A stretch of DNA of 64,000 nucleotides, from assembly GCA_002356515.1 (NCBI GenBank), contig AP017605.1:7673020-7737019 (forward strand), written 5' to 3'. Origin of the DNA: Mesorhizobium loti. GTDB taxonomy: Bacteria; Pseudomonadota; Alphaproteobacteria; Rhizobiales; Rhizobiaceae. The notes under the pieces were generated by a model. That model was not told the DNA's origin and made no database searches. It worked only from the letters and a program-made list of their open reading frames with translations. The translations under genes were made by a program, and so were the position numbers. Positions within the stretch are counted from its first letter, which is position 1, and the number at the start of each line of letters is the position of its first letter. Of this stretch, positions 26,754 through 35,912 are shown in pieces.

Positions 26754-27010
26754 TCAACTAAGACCGAAGTCCCTACCCACAGGGGGCCGAACCGGTCCCG
26801 TGGTGTTCCATTGGATGAACTCGACCTCCTTACCAGTGACGTCCCTCACCGCCTTCAACAATACCTCATGCAGGGTTCGCGTTGCTGGGTAGTGATCGCA
26901 TGTAGGCGATAGAGCGGGTTCACGATGCTCTGATGCAGCGCTTCCGCTGCCACCAGGAAGCGCTCGATTTCAGCCTGCGATAACTGTTTGAAAGGTTTGG
27001 TTCTGGCCAT
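26754..27010 (-). pseudogene. frameshifted small conserved hypothetical gene
   Basis: Starting at ATG 27010 the minus strand encodes MARTKPFKQLSQAEIERFL and then VAAEALHQSIVNPLYR before the frame breaks and stops. In the next frame the sequence continues smoothly as LHEVLLKAVRDVTGKEVEF and IQWNTTGPVRPP, ending at TGA 26756-26754. The two halves join into one sensible product of about 85 residues only if a single base change in length (net one frame) is corrected near 26900. The ending resembles a small conserved hypothetical protein common in rhizobia. Function is unknown. Confidence 0.65.
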
Positions 27011-27167
27011 CGGCGATCCCCGTTTTGGGTGGGGCGCCGCAACGGGGAGGATTGTCCTGTACTTCCCTCACCTGCCACCAGCTACAGGTTGTGTAGCGGA
27101 TTTACGCATTCTTGAGCACGTTAGCGCATCGTAATGAGCGGACATGCTAAGTATCTCGTACATGGCT

Positions 27168-27203
27168 AAGGCCCCGGCGATTCACCCTGCGCCGGGGCCT
27201 TTT
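27168..27203 (+). terminator. strong orphan Rho-independent terminator
   Basis: A 12-bp GC-rich stem (AAGGCCCCGGCG and its complement with a 10-nt loop) is followed by TTTTT. It is one of the best terminators in the window, yet no plus-strand gene precedes it: the nearest gene upstream is a minus-strand pseudogene. It may end a small RNA or be left from a lost gene. Confidence 0.7.
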
Positions 27204-27671
27204 TGCAAGCTCTGTCATGGCGCAGCATTGCGTCGAGGATTGTGCGGTAGAGGCTTGTCCACTTCTTCGTCGATCTCGTGCCGCTTGATACCGGCCGCCT
27301 TGGCGTATGCGCGTCGGCGCTGGCGTTGCCGAACGTGGTCTGGAAGCGTGCCGTTTGTGCCGGCTTAAGCTGGCATAGCTATTGCTCTGGCATTATATTA
27401 AGATGAGCTAATAAAGGGGGCGACGAACTTCGTGAGACATTCCGAAACCGTCAGTTTTTAAAGCAGGGGCATGGCCGATAACAGACCGTCTGCCCCAGCA
27501 GTAGAAATCAGCCAATCCTTGGGCGAGTGGGTTGTTAACAACGGACGGCAACAGCTATTCCAGAGCCTTTGAACGTGAGCCAGATGCCGTCGCTTTCGCT
27601 GAAGGTCAGCGTTTGCGCCTGGGATTGCAGCCGCCGACGCCCGACTAGTCGTGCGGAACTGGCACCTCGCC
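27204..27671. other. stretch without a recognisable gene
   Basis: I see no supported gene in these 468 bp. A minus-strand frame ending near 27230 reads plausibly at its end (RQRQRRRAYAKAAGIKRHEI) but is closed by a stop upstream and has no start, so it may be a gene remnant. An AT-rich TAATATAATG string on the minus strand near 27390 resembles the cupin promoter. Confidence 0.4.
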
Positions 27672-27863
27672 TTAGGCCTTTTTCCTCCTGGACTGGCCAG
27701 GAGTCAGGAATCCATCCCGTATCAGGTCCAACGCGTCGAGCGCGTCCTCATCCAACAAGTTTGTCAAGGGCACTCCACCCACGCGCACAACCTTGTCGTT
27801 GTCTATGTCGTAGACCTCCCAGAGCCCATCCATGACTCTTCGGATTGCGTGCCGTCTCTCCAT
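27672..27863 (-). CDS. small hypothetical protein
   Basis: A 63-residue frame with a protein-like composition: GLWEVYDIDNDKVVRVGG and LTNLLDEDALDALDLIRDG look like a short beta hairpin followed by an acidic helix, with a basic tail RRKKA. The ribosome site is weak; a start at the internal MDGLWEV is also possible. No family is recognised. It lies in the gene-poor region before tRNA-Gln. Confidence 0.42.
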   Translation of the reverse strand: MERRHAIRRVMDGLWEVYDIDNDKVVRVGGVPLTNLLDEDALDALDLIRDGFLTPGQSRRKKA

Positions 27864-28147
27864 AAGGGATTTCTAATAAACGAGTCACCGAAGCTCCAGC
27901 AAGAAAACTCGATCCAAAGAGTTAACGGTGGAAAACCATGATCGCTTTGGCGACAAGATTGAACCGAAGCCCGCCCCAGACAGTTTTGCCCCCGTCCGAG
28001 GCGGGCCGTGGAAACTGAATGGAGGCAGCCTCCTGCCTTGGCCCACCGGCGGCGGCGGAAAATCTCTGCTTGGAGCTTGGCGCGACACAAACGCGACATG
28101 GAAGCCCGAAGGCGAGACTTAGATATCGCTAAGTGCTTGAAATTGCT

Positions 28148-28221
28148 TGGCTGGGGAACCTGGATTCGAACCAGGACTAACGGAGTCAGAGTCCGTGGGT
28201 CTACCGTTAACCTATTCCCCA
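28148..28221 (-). tRNA. tRNA-Gln (anticodon CTG)
   Basis: A 74-nt cloverleaf on the minus strand. The acceptor is TGGGGAA paired with TTCCCCA, the discriminator is G and CCA is encoded. The anticodon stem ACGGA/TCCGT holds the loop CTCTGAC, giving anticodon CTG. The T arm is CCTGG-TTCGAAT-CCAGG. U1 at the acceptor end is typical of tRNA-Gln. Confidence 0.95.
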
Positions 28222-28275
28222 GCAGGCGTGGTCATGAACCGCGCGGGCCGAGCGGCTGAGCCGCTTGAGCGCTGC

Positions 28276-28303
28276 CTTGTAGCCGCCAGCGGAAAATAGT
28301 CAA
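28276..28303 (-). promoter_or_regulatory. possible promoter of tRNA-Gln
   Basis: On the minus strand TTGACT and TACAAG are separated by 16 bp, about 55 bp before the mature tRNA, which would leave a 5' leader for RNase P to remove. It is a plausible but not exact sigma-70 promoter. Confidence 0.5.
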
Positions 28304-28400
28304 GCCTGCTCTGCGGTTCAATCGCCACGTTTTGACAGGTGGTTTCAAACGCGGGGTTTCATATGGCTCGCGGGTGCGGGCACAAAATCCAATCCGCGCC

Positions 28401-29333
28401 TCAGCTCTCCGTCCGGCTGAACTGCGAGCGTTCGAAGAACAGCACCACGCCCAGGCCCAGAATCAGCGGGATGATGAGATAAAACAGCCGGAACACAACC
28501 AGCGCCGCCAGCACGCCGACCGGTTCCATGTCGGAAAGCCCGGCCAGGAACACCACCTCGAACACGCCCAGCCCGCCCGGCGCGTGCGAGAGCTGGGCGA
28601 CCGAGAAGGAGACGAGGAAGACGCCGAGCACGACGAAATAGCCGGGATTGTGAACCTCGGGCAGGGCGAAGAAGATGATCGCCGCGGCGGCAATCAGTTC
28701 GATCGGGCCGATCAGCAATTGCCTGGCGACGATCGGCAGTGCCGGATAGTGCAGCTGAAAGCTGGCGATCTTCAGCGGGCGCAGATGCAGCGCGCTGCCG
28801 AAGATGTAGGCGCTGATGAGAATCAGCATGGCAAGGCCGGCGGCGATCGCCAGCCCGTGATGCGGGGCGCCTGAGAAGCGGTCGACGATTTGCGGCTCCA
28901 GCACCAGCACCAGACCGCCGGCCAGAAGACTGGACAGCACGAAGGTGATCCAGCAGATCGCCACCAGCACGCCGACATCCTGGCCGGTCAACCCCCTGGT
29001 GCCATAGGCGCGGTAGCGGATGACGGCGCCGGAAAACACCGAGCCGCCAATATTGTGCGACAGCGCGTAGGTGGTGAAGGAGCAGAGCGTCACGAACAGC
29101 CACGACACACGCTTGCCGATATGCAGCAGCGCTATGTGGTCGTAACCGGCGAGTGCGGCATAGGCGATGACGGAACTCAGCCCCGCCAGCACCCAGCCGC
29201 GGGTTGGAATGGCGGCTAGCCCATCCCAGACATCGTCGAGCGAAATGCCGCGCAGTTCATGCCAGAGCAGCAGCAGCGAGAAGATCACCGCGGCGACGCC
29301 GACCACCGGCCAGAAATAGCGTCTCCAGTTCAT
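28401..29333 (-). CDS. lysylphosphatidylglycerol synthase TM-region family protein (YbhN-like)
   Basis: A 310-residue membrane protein with about eight hydrophobic segments. It carries the family signatures of the flippase-like MprF/YbhN membrane domain: FTTYALSHNIGGSVFSGAVIRYRAY (about residues 86-110) and AQLSHAPGGLGVFEVVF (about 247-263). The soluble aminoacyl-transfer domain of full MprF is absent, so it is a stand-alone membrane domain. Members are proposed to move or modify lipids at the inner membrane; the substrate is unknown here. It is divergent from the ppx/rlmE pair. Confidence 0.87.
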   Translation of the reverse strand: MNWRRYFWPVVGVAAVIFSLLLLWHELRGISLDDVWDGLAAIPTRGWVLAGLSSVIAYAALAGYDHIALLHIGKRVSWLFVTLCSFTTYALSHNIGGSVFSGAVIRYRAYGTRGLTGQDVGVLVAICWITFVLSSLLAGGLVLVLEPQIVDRFSGAPHHGLAIAAGLAMLILISAYIFGSALHLRPLKIASFQLHYPALPIVARQLLIGPIELIAAAAIIFFALPEVHNPGYFVVLGVFLVSFSVAQLSHAPGGLGVFEVVFLAGLSDMEPVGVLAALVVFRLFYLIIPLILGLGVVLFFERSQFSRTES

Positions 29334-29686
29334 TGCCTGATCGCCATGCGTTGCGTGTCCGCGTCCTTTTCGCTTGATGGTGGGAGGCCGGCTGCCCGGT
29401 GACTTCCCTAAATTTCAGAAATGCCTCATTGAAGCCGGCTATTCAACCGCGAACACTTGTCGCGCCGGCCGCTGGCAAGATCTGCCCGCAGCGAAAGCAG
29501 TGCAACGGCCAGCAAGGAGGCATCGGCATCGACGGGAGTTATCTTCGCCGGCACTGCGCTACCAACCCAGCCTTGCGGCTACATTACGCGGCGGGACGAA
29601 AGGCGGTTCGCTCCCAGCCGGCAAAATTCAGCATGCGGCTCTTGGTGATCGGGCACGGCACTGTTAGTCTGGCGGCAACTTGAAAC
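29334..29686. other. divergent intergenic region, nothing distinctive seen
   Basis: This 353-bp gap lies between the YbhN-like gene and ppx/gppA, transcribed in opposite directions. It should hold both promoters, but I see no clear repeat, RNA or conserved box. Short open frames here lack ribosome sites and protein-like composition. Confidence 0.4.
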
Positions 29687-31105
29687 ATGCCAAAGCGCCT
29701 GCTGCGTCCTTCATCGGTTCGCGCGGCGCCGGAAGGAACGACAGTGGAAGACCGCGACACCGGCGCAGGCGCGTCGGAGGTGGGCGCGTCCAGCGCTTCC
29801 CCAGGGCCACCGGGCCAGGGGACAGCCGGTTGGCAGCAACGCCGCCCGACGGAGCAGCGCTCCGCCGATGGGCAGTTGGGTGACGCGACCCATCACCAGA
29901 AGGGCAAGCCCAAGAAACGGCGCAAGCGAAGGCGTGGGCGCAAGGTTTTTGCGCGCGACGAAGCGCACCCGCAGGGCAATCGATCGCCGGCCTCAGGCCA
30001 GGCCGCTGCCCCGACTTTGGAGCCGAAGCAGCCAACGGCGCCGCCAATCTCGCCTGCCGCTCCAACGCCACGCCCCGAACAGGGCACGCGCCGGCCGCCG
30101 GTGCACGAACTTCCGGTCTTTGCCGCCCTCGACCTCGGCACCAACAATTGCCGGCTGCTGGTTGCGGTGCCGACGCGGCATGGCCAGTTCCGCGTCATCG
30201 ATGCCTTTTCGCGCATCGTCAGGCTGGGCGAGGGGCTCACCGCCAATGGCCGGCTCGGCCAGCCGGCGATGGACCGCGCGGTCGAGGCGCTGAAGATCTG
30301 CGGCGACAAATTGCGCAGCCGCAAGATCAGGAAGGCCAGGCTGATCGCCACCGAAGCCTGCCGCTCGGCCGAGAACGGCGTCGAATTCCTCGAACGCGTC
30401 GAGCGCGAGGCCGGGCTTAAGCTCGAGATCATCGACCGCCAGACCGAAGCGCGGCTGGCGGTGTCCGGCTGCGGCTCGCTGGTAGAGCGCGACACGCAAG
30501 GCGTCGTCCTGTTCGATATCGGCGGCGGCTCCTCCGAGATCGCGCTGATCGACCTCACCGGCCGCCGTTCGCCGCGGCTCGCCAACCATATCGTCTCGTG
30601 GACGTCGCTGCCGGTCGGCGTCGTCTCACTGGCCGAGCGTTTTGGCGGCCGCACCGTGACGCGCGACATCTTCAACGCCATGGTCGACGACGTCGCCGGC
30701 CGGCTGGCCAGCTTCGATGGCCGCGACCGGCTGAGCCACCTCAAGGCCAGCCCGAATTTTCATCTGCTCGGCACTTCGGGCACGGTGACGACGCTCGCCG
30801 GCGTTCACCTCGATCTGGAACGCTACGACCGACGTCGGGTCGACGGCCTGTGGATGGACCGCGACAGCGTCGACCGCATGGTGGAGAGGCTGGTCGGCTG
30901 GGATTTCCAGCAGCGCTGCGCCAACCCTTGCATCGGTGCCGACCGCGCCGATCTGGTGCTGGCTGGCTGTGCTATCCTCGAAGCGATCCGCGCGGTGTGG
31001 CCCTCGGAGCGGCTGCGTGTCGCCGACCGTGGCCTGCGCGAGGGCATATTGAGCGAGCTGATGGCCGATGACGGCGTCTGGCGCAACGATGGGCGTGGCC
31101 GTTAA
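29687..31105 (+). CDS. Ppx/GppA-family phosphatase
   Basis: A 472-residue protein. The first about 145 residues are a low-complexity, Pro/Arg/Lys-rich extension (including [13 protein letters not shown]), probably disordered and possibly nucleic-acid-binding. The Ppx/GppA fold begins at [16 protein letters not shown] (phosphate 1 loop) and continues with [11 protein letters not shown], the second phosphate loop [14 protein letters not shown] (about residue 280) and [14 protein letters not shown]. Family members hydrolyse polyphosphate or pppGpp; which of these this one prefers cannot be told. The stop and the rlmE start share one base (TAATG), so translation is coupled. Confidence 0.9.
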   Translation: MPKRLLRPSSVRAAPEGTTVEDRDTGAGASEVGASSASPGPPGQGTAGWQQRRPTEQRSADGQLGDATHHQKGKPKKRRKRRRGRKVFARDEAHPQGNRSPASGQAAAPTLEPKQPTAPPISPAAPTPRPEQGTRRPPVHELPVFAALDLGTNNCRLLVAVPTRHGQFRVIDAFSRIVRLGEGLTANGRLGQPAMDRAVEALKICGDKLRSRKIRKARLIATEACRSAENGVEFLERVEREAGLKLEIIDRQTEARLAVSGCGSLVERDTQGVVLFDIGGGSSEIALIDLTGRRSPRLANHIVSWTSLPVGVVSLAERFGGRTVTRDIFNAMVDDVAGRLASFDGRDRLSHLKASPNFHLLGTSGTVTTLAGVHLDLERYDRRRVDGLWMDRDSVDRMVERLVGWDFQQRCANPCIGADRADLVLAGCAILEAIRAVWPSERLRVADRGLREGILSELMADDGVWRNDGRGR

Positions 31106-31896
31106 TGACCAAGAAACCGGAAAATCCAGGATCGGCCGGCATTCGCGTGCTGAAGACGCGGATCAAGAAGAAAAGCGGCCTGAAGGAATCGTCGCGCCGC
31201 TGGCTGCAGCGCCACATCAACGATCCCTATGTCCAGCGGTCGAAGGCCGACGGCTACCGCTCGCGCGCGGCCTACAAGCTGATCGAAATCGACGACAAAC
31301 ACCATCTATTGAAGCCCGGCATGAAGGTGATCGATCTCGGCGCTGCCCCCGGTGGCTGGTGTCAGGTCGCGGCCGCGCGCACGAAATCGACGGCGGAAAA
31401 TCCGCATGTCGTCGGCATCGACTATCTGGAAATGGATGCCGTACCCGGCGCGCCGGTGCTGTTGATGGATTTTCTCGATCCGGATGCGCCGCGCAAGCTG
31501 GCTGAAGCGCTGGGCGGTGACCCGGATGTCGTGTTGTCCGACATGGCGGCACCAACCACCGGTCACAAACGGACCGACCACATCCGCACCATGCATCTGT
31601 GCGAGGTGGCGGCCGATTTCGCGCTGTCCGTCCTGAAGCCGGGCGGGCATTTCCTCGCCAAGACTTTTCAAGGCGGCGCCGAGAACGAATTGCTCTCGAT
31701 GCTCAAGAAGAATTTCCGCTCCGTCCACCACGTCAAGCCGCCGGCCTCGCGGGATGAATCGGTGGAGCTTTATCTGTTGGCGAAAGACTTCAAGGGGCGA
31801 GAGGCCGGTCCGCCGCCAGGCGGATCGGAACGTCCAGTGGACGTTCCGAAGCACTCGAGCGCCCGGAGCCATAGCGAAGGGCCGGACGAAACCTAA
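31105..31896 (+). CDS. rlmE: 23S rRNA (uridine-2'-O)-methyltransferase RlmE/FtsJ
   Basis: A 263-residue SAM-dependent methyltransferase of the RrmJ type, which methylates U2552 of 23S rRNA late in 50S assembly. The SAM motif is [15 protein letters not shown]. The catalytic K-D-K-E set is visible: Lys in [10 protein letters not shown], Asp in [14 protein letters not shown], Lys in [12 protein letters not shown] and Glu in [11 protein letters not shown]. The N-terminus adds a basic about 45-residue segment. The last about 30 residues (from about 235) are encoded by two back-to-back palindromes and look like a repeat element captured into the reading frame. It overlaps ppx by one base. Confidence 0.93.
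   Translation: MTKKPENPGSAGIRVLKTRIKKKSGLKESSRRWLQRHINDPYVQRSKADGYRSRAAYKLIEIDDKHHLLKPGMKVIDLGAAPGGWCQVAAARTKSTAENPHVVGIDYLEMDAVPGAPVLLMDFLDPDAPRKLAEALGGDPDVVLSDMAAPTTGHKRTDHIRTMHLCEVAADFALSVLKPGGHFLAKTFQGGAENELLSMLKKNFRSVHHVKPPASRDESVELYLLAKDFKGREAGPPPGGSERPVDVPKHSSARSHSEGPDET
31809..31848 (+). repeat. paired palindromes within the 3' end of rlmE
   Basis: Two hairpins stand side by side: TCCGCC-GCCA-GGCGGA (31809-31824) and an 11-bp stem around a single base, CGGAACGTCCA-G-TGGACGTTCCG (31826-31848). They lie in the coding tail of rlmE and beyond the catalytic core, as expected of a palindromic repeat inserted at the end of a gene. They could also act in transcript termination or stability. 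Confidence 0.6.
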
Positions 31897-31906
31897 CCGG
31901 ACCGCC

Positions 31907-33328
31907 TCACTCCCCCGGCGATCTCGCCGGCTCCAGCGTCTTGGGTGTTGTCAGCCGGCCATGGCCGGAGACGGCATTGCCGGCATCGGGCGCCAGCCGC
32001 ATGAACGACAGCGACGCCGCCGCCGATACCGCCGCCACGATGAAGAAGGCGATGTGGAAATCGCCCAGCGTCAGCGGGCCACCATGGATAGAGGTCGAGA
32101 CTTCCAGGATGCCGCCGGCGAGCGCCACGCCGAGCGCGATCGACAGCTGCTGGAACACCGCCGTGATCGGCGTTGCCTTGCTGGTGTCCTCGGCCGACAC
32201 TTCTGCGTAGGACAGGGCGTTGACGCCGGTGAAGAACATCGAACGGATGAAGCCGCCGACCAGCAATATGGCCAGCATCAGCACATAAGGCGTTTCAGGG
32301 GTGAACAGGCCGTAGATGGCGATCGATGCGGCGGCGACCAGCGAGCCGACGATCAGCACGCGACGGAAGCCGGCAACGCGAAAAATCAGCGCGGTGACGA
32401 ATTTCATACCGATGGCGCCGATCGCCGAGACGAAGGTGATCATGCCGGACTGGAACGGCGTCAGGCCGAAGCCAATCTGGAACATCAGCGGCAGCAGGAA
32501 GGGCACCGCGCCGATGCCGATGCGAAACAGCGATCCACCCAGCACGGAGGAGCGGAACACCTGGTTGCGGAACAGTTCGAGCGCCAACAGCGGATCTTTG
32601 GCGCGGCGCGCATGCATCAGGTAGAGCGCGCCCGACAGCAGCCCGACGGCCACGGTGATGAACCCGGTCGCCGGCGGCAAATAGGGCAGGCTGACCACCG
32701 ACAGGCCAAACACCACGCCGGACGCCGCCACCCCGCTTAGCACGAAGCCAATGAAATCGAGCGGCGGCGTCTCCATCGATTCGGTTTCCGGCAGGAAGCG
32801 CGTGGCCAGCCAGATCCCGACCAGGCCGATCGGCACATTGATCAGGAAGATCCAGTGCCAAGTGAAATATGTGGTGATGAAGCCGCCGATCGGCGGTCCG
32901 ACCAGCGGCCCGACCAGTGCCGGAACCGTCAGCCACGACATGGCGGCGACCAGGTCACTCTTGGCCGTGGCGCGCACCAGCACCAGGCGCCCGACCGGGG
33001 TCATCATGGCGCCGCCAATGCCTTGCAGGAAGCGCGACACGACGAAGGCCGGCAGCGAACCGGAGAAGGCGCAGGCGACCGAACCGACGATAAACACCGC
33101 GATCGCGGCACGAAAAACGGTCTTGGCGCCGAAGCGGTCGGCCATCCAGCCGCTGATCGGAATGAAGATCGCCAGCGATACGAGATAGGCGGTCAGTGCC
33201 AGCTTGAGCGCGATCGGGCTGGTGTGGATGTCGACGGCGATCGCCGGCAGCGATGTCGCGATGACGGTCGAATCCATGTTTTCCATGAAAAGGGCGACCG
33301 CCAGGATCAGGGGAATGGTTCGGTTCAC
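31907..33328 (-). CDS. DHA2-type MFS transporter
   Basis: A 473-residue major-facilitator protein with about 14 hydrophobic segments and DHA2 signatures: LFMENMDSTVIATSLPAIA in helix 1, GWMADRFGAKTVFR in the loop 2-3 region and VSRFLQGIGGAMMTPVGR in helix 4-5. DHA2 proteins are proton-coupled drug or metabolite exporters. I chose the GTG at 33328, which gives VNRTIPLILAVALFMENMD as the N-terminus, the usual family spacing; a longer start at GTG 33421 is also open. No regulator gene is adjacent. Substrate unknown. Confidence 0.88.
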   Translation of the reverse strand: MNRTIPLILAVALFMENMDSTVIATSLPAIAVDIHTSPIALKLALTAYLVSLAIFIPISGWMADRFGAKTVFRAAIAVFIVGSVACAFSGSLPAFVVSRFLQGIGGAMMTPVGRLVLVRATAKSDLVAAMSWLTVPALVGPLVGPPIGGFITTYFTWHWIFLINVPIGLVGIWLATRFLPETESMETPPLDFIGFVLSGVAASGVVFGLSVVSLPYLPPATGFITVAVGLLSGALYLMHARRAKDPLLALELFRNQVFRSSVLGGSLFRIGIGAVPFLLPLMFQIGFGLTPFQSGMITFVSAIGAIGMKFVTALIFRVAGFRRVLIVGSLVAAASIAIYGLFTPETPYVLMLAILLVGGFIRSMFFTGVNALSYAEVSAEDTSKATPITAVFQQLSIALGVALAGGILEVSTSIHGGPLTLGDFHIAFFIVAAVSAAASLSFMRLAPDAGNAVSGHGRLTTPKTLEPARSPGE

Positions 33329-33543
33329 GAGCGTGGCCGTTTCAAATTTTCTTTCCGGCCCGATTCTCGTTCGGAAAAGGGGAGCGAGCCGATACAGGGG
33401 GCGGGTATCATGGCTGGCCACTGATGTCGTGTTAATTTGCTGTCACTTTTGTGCGACCGCAACCACGGGTGGCGGTTCTCTTTGGGCTGCCTCCGTGCCA
33501 GGAGAGATCTTATGGCTTGCGAAAGGCGGCAGGCTTCCCTATT

Positions 33544-33560
33544 GTAGTGAATATAACTAC
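33544..33560 (+). promoter_or_regulatory. operator-like inverted repeat of the vapBC-type pair
   Basis: GTAGT and ACTAC flank a 7-bp AT-rich spacer containing TATAAC, about 15 bp before the antitoxin start. Antitoxins of this type usually bind palindromes overlapping their own -10 region, which fits this position. Confidence 0.5.
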
Positions 33561-33573
33561 TATAGGCCGTATC

Positions 33574-33819
33574 ATGGAAGAAGCCGTTTCGGCAGCCGAT
33601 GCCAACCGCAAGTTCTCTCACATCCTGCGCGGTGTTCGCGAAGGACAAAGCTATGTCGTGACCAGTCACGGGCGCCCGGTCGCACGGATCGTTCCCGCCG
33701 ACCAACAGGAGGGTGTGGCCTCCCGTTCGCGCGCGGCGTTGTTGTCGCGCCTCGAACGCCAGCCTGTTGTGGATGCCGGGCGCTGGACGCGTGATGAGCT
33801 TTACGAGGACGAACGGTGA
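33574..33819 (+). CDS. Phd/YefM-VapB-type antitoxin
   Basis: An 81-residue protein beginning MEEAVSAADANRKFSHILRG, followed by the beta segment SYVVTSHGRPVARIVPAD; this is the Phd/YefM antitoxin fold (DNA-binding N-terminus, toxin-neutralising acidic C-terminus ending RDELYEDER). The stop overlaps the start of the PIN-domain toxin gene (GTGA), the normal coupling for such pairs. An inverted repeat lies just upstream for autoregulation. Confidence 0.88.
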   Translation: MEEAVSAADANRKFSHILRGVREGQSYVVTSHGRPVARIVPADQQEGVASRSRAALLSRLERQPVVDAGRWTRDELYEDER

Positions 33820-34271
33820 AAGTCGCGCTCGACACCAATGTCCTTGCCTACGCGGAAGGGGTCAACGGTGCCGAGAAGCGCGACATCGTTCTCGAATTGC
33901 TGCGCAACCTCCCGCAAGAAGCCGCCATCGTTCCGGTTCAGGTCCTTGGTGAACTGTACAACGTTCTCGTCCGCAAGGCTGGAAGACCCTCTCCAGAGGC
34001 CCGGGATGCCCTTCTGAGCTGGCGCGACGCGTTTCCAGTTGCCGCGACGACGCACGACGTGATGATGATGGCGGCCGATCTGGCTACGGACCACCGCTTC
34101 AGCATCTGGGATGCGGTCGTTCTGTCTACCGCCTCACAAACCGGTTGTCGGCTGCTCCTGTCGGAAGACCTGCAGGACGGTTTCACATGGGGTGGGGTAA
34201 CTGTCGTCAGTCCTTTCGCATCGCCGCGTCATGCCTTGCTGGATGCTCTCCTGGGGAAGTCTTCCGAATAG
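33816..34271 (+). CDS. VapC-type PIN-domain RNase toxin
   Basis: A 151-residue PIN-domain protein. The acidic metal-binding residues are seen in VALDTNVLAYA (Asp6), VQVLGELYNVL (Glu about 45), FSIWDAVVL (Asp about 97) and SEDLQDG (Asp about 114-117). PIN toxins cleave tRNA or rRNA when not bound by their antitoxin. The GTG start overlaps the antitoxin stop by 4 bp. All key residues are present, so it is probably active. Its chromosomal placement before guaB looks like a small insertion. Confidence 0.9.
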   Translation: MKVALDTNVLAYAEGVNGAEKRDIVLELLRNLPQEAAIVPVQVLGELYNVLVRKAGRPSPEARDALLSWRDAFPVAATTHDVMMMAADLATDHRFSIWDAVVLSTASQTGCRLLLSEDLQDGFTWGGVTVVSPFASPRHALLDALLGKSSE

Positions 34272-34409
34272 AACGCGAAGTGCCGCAACGATCGGCTTTT
34301 CATCCGCGTCGCGACGTGTTACCAGCCAGCGCCAATCCTGAAAGGGAAGATGAGAGTCGGCGCTGTCCATCCTGGTCCAGCGCTTTTTCCGCATTCTAAA
34401 GGGCTGGCT

Positions 34410-35912
34410 ATGGCAAAAATCATCGAAACGTCCACCGGCGTACTGGCGCTGACCTTTGACGACGTGCTTTTGCAGCCGGGTCATTCCGAGGTCATGCCCG
34501 GCGAAACCGATGTCCGCACCCGCATTGCCGGCGACATCGACCTCAACGTGCCGATCCTCTCCGCCGCGATGGACACCGTCACCGAGGCGCGTCTTGCCAT
34601 CGCCATGGCCCAGGCCGGCGGTATCGGCGTCATTCACCGCAATTTCTCGCCGGCCGAACAGGCCGAGCAGGTGCGGCAGGTGAAGAAATTCGAATCCGGC
34701 ATGGTGGTCAATCCGGTCACCATTGGTCCGGACGCAACACTCGCCGACGCGTTGTCGCTGATGCGCACCTATTCGATCTCGGGCATTCCGGTGGTCGAGA
34801 ATGGCGGCACTGGCGGCCACAAGACCGGCCGGCTGGTCGGCATCCTGACCAACCGCGACGTGCGCTTTGCCTCCGATCCGGCGCAGAAGGTCTACGAATT
34901 GATGACCCGTGAGAATTTGATCACGGTCAAGGAGAATGTCGACCAGGACGAGGCCAAGCGGCTTCTGCACCAGCACCGCATCGAGAAGCTTGTCGTCGTC
35001 GACAAGCAGGGCAATTGCGTTGGCCTGATCACCGTCAAGGACATCGAGAAGTCGCAGCTGAACCCGCACGCCACCAAGGATGCGCAGGGGCGCCTGCGCG
35101 CGGCGGCCGCCACCAGCGTCGGCGACGACGGCTTCGAGCGCGCCGAGCGCCTGATCGACGCCGGCGTCGACCTCCTGGTCATCGACACCGCGCACGGCCA
35201 CTCGCAGCGCGTGCTCGACGCGGTCACGCGCGCCAAGAAGCTTTCGAACTCGGTGCGCATCCTGGCCGGCAATGTCGCCACCGCCGAAGGCACGCAGGCG
35301 CTGATCGACGCCGGCGCCGACGCCGTCAAGGTCGGCATCGGTCCGGGCTCGATCTGCACCACCCGCATCGTTGCCGGTGTCGGCGTGCCGCAGCTTTCGG
35401 CCATCATGTCGGCGGTCGAGACAGCGCACAAATCCGGCGTTTCGGTGATTGCCGATGGCGGCATCAAATATTCGGGCGATCTCGCCAAGGCGCTCGCCGC
35501 GGGCGCCAGCGCCGCCATGATCGGTTCGCTGCTGGCCGGTACCGACGAAAGCCCGGGCGAGGTCTATCTGCACCAGGGCCGCTCCTTCAAGGCCTATCGC
35601 GGCATGGGGTCGGTCGGCGCCATGGCGCGCGGCTCGGCTGATCGCTACTTCCAGGCCGAGGTGCGCGACACCCTTAAACTGGTGCCGGAAGGCATTGAAG
35701 GCCAGGTCCCATACAAAGGACCTGTGTCTGGCGTGCTGCACCAGCTTGCGGGCGGGCTAAAAGCCGCTATGGGTTATGTCGGTGGCCGCGATCTTGCCGA
35801 TTTCCGTGACCGCGCCACCTTTGTGCGCATATCCAACGCCGGACTTCGTGAAAGCCACGCCCATGACGTCACGATTACCCGCGAAAGCCCGAACTATCCC
35901 GGCGGAGCCTGA
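34410..35912 (+). CDS. guaB: inosine-5'-monophosphate dehydrogenase
   Basis: A 500-residue IMP dehydrogenase, which oxidises IMP to XMP with NAD+ in guanine nucleotide synthesis. The N-terminus [19 protein letters not shown] is typical; two CBS domains lie in the inserted region (about residues 95-210, with [10 protein letters not shown] and [11 protein letters not shown]); the active-site Cys is in [18 protein letters not shown] (about residue 312); a GMGSVGAM loop follows. The ATG at 34410 gives the normal N-terminus, with AAGGG upstream; the frame is open slightly further. The 3' end overlaps the next gene by 50 bp. Confidence 0.97.
   Translation: MAKIIETSTGVLALTFDDVLLQPGHSEVMPGETDVRTRIAGDIDLNVPILSAAMDTVTEARLAIAMAQAGGIGVIHRNFSPAEQAEQVRQVKKFESGMVVNPVTIGPDATLADALSLMRTYSISGIPVVENGGTGGHKTGRLVGILTNRDVRFASDPAQKVYELMTRENLITVKENVDQDEAKRLLHQHRIEKLVVVDKQGNCVGLITVKDIEKSQLNPHATKDAQGRLRAAAATSVGDDGFERAERLIDAGVDLLVIDTAHGHSQRVLDAVTRAKKLSNSVRILAGNVATAEGTQALIDAGADAVKVGIGPGSICTTRIVAGVGVPQLSAIMSAVETAHKSGVSVIADGGIKYSGDLAKALAAGASAAMIGSLLAGTDESPGEVYLHQGRSFKAYRGMGSVGAMARGSADRYFQAEVRDTLKLVPEGIEGQVPYKGPVSGVLHQLAGGLKAAMGYVGGRDLADFRDRATFVRISNAGLRESHAHDVTITRESPNYPGGA

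Noticed and set aside
27928..28122. Plus-strand frame of 64 codons before tRNA-Gln
   Set aside because: Gly/Pro/Trp-rich with a GTG start and no ribosome site; the DNA contains small palindromes and looks like an intergenic repeat.
24125..28147. Attachment-site repeats of tRNA-Cys or tRNA-Gln
   Set aside because: I looked for copies of the tRNA 3' ends in the interval and saw none, and there is no integrase gene.
34134..35741. A 535-codon minus-strand frame opposite guaB and vapC
   Set aside because: It spans two supported plus-strand genes and has no domain signal.
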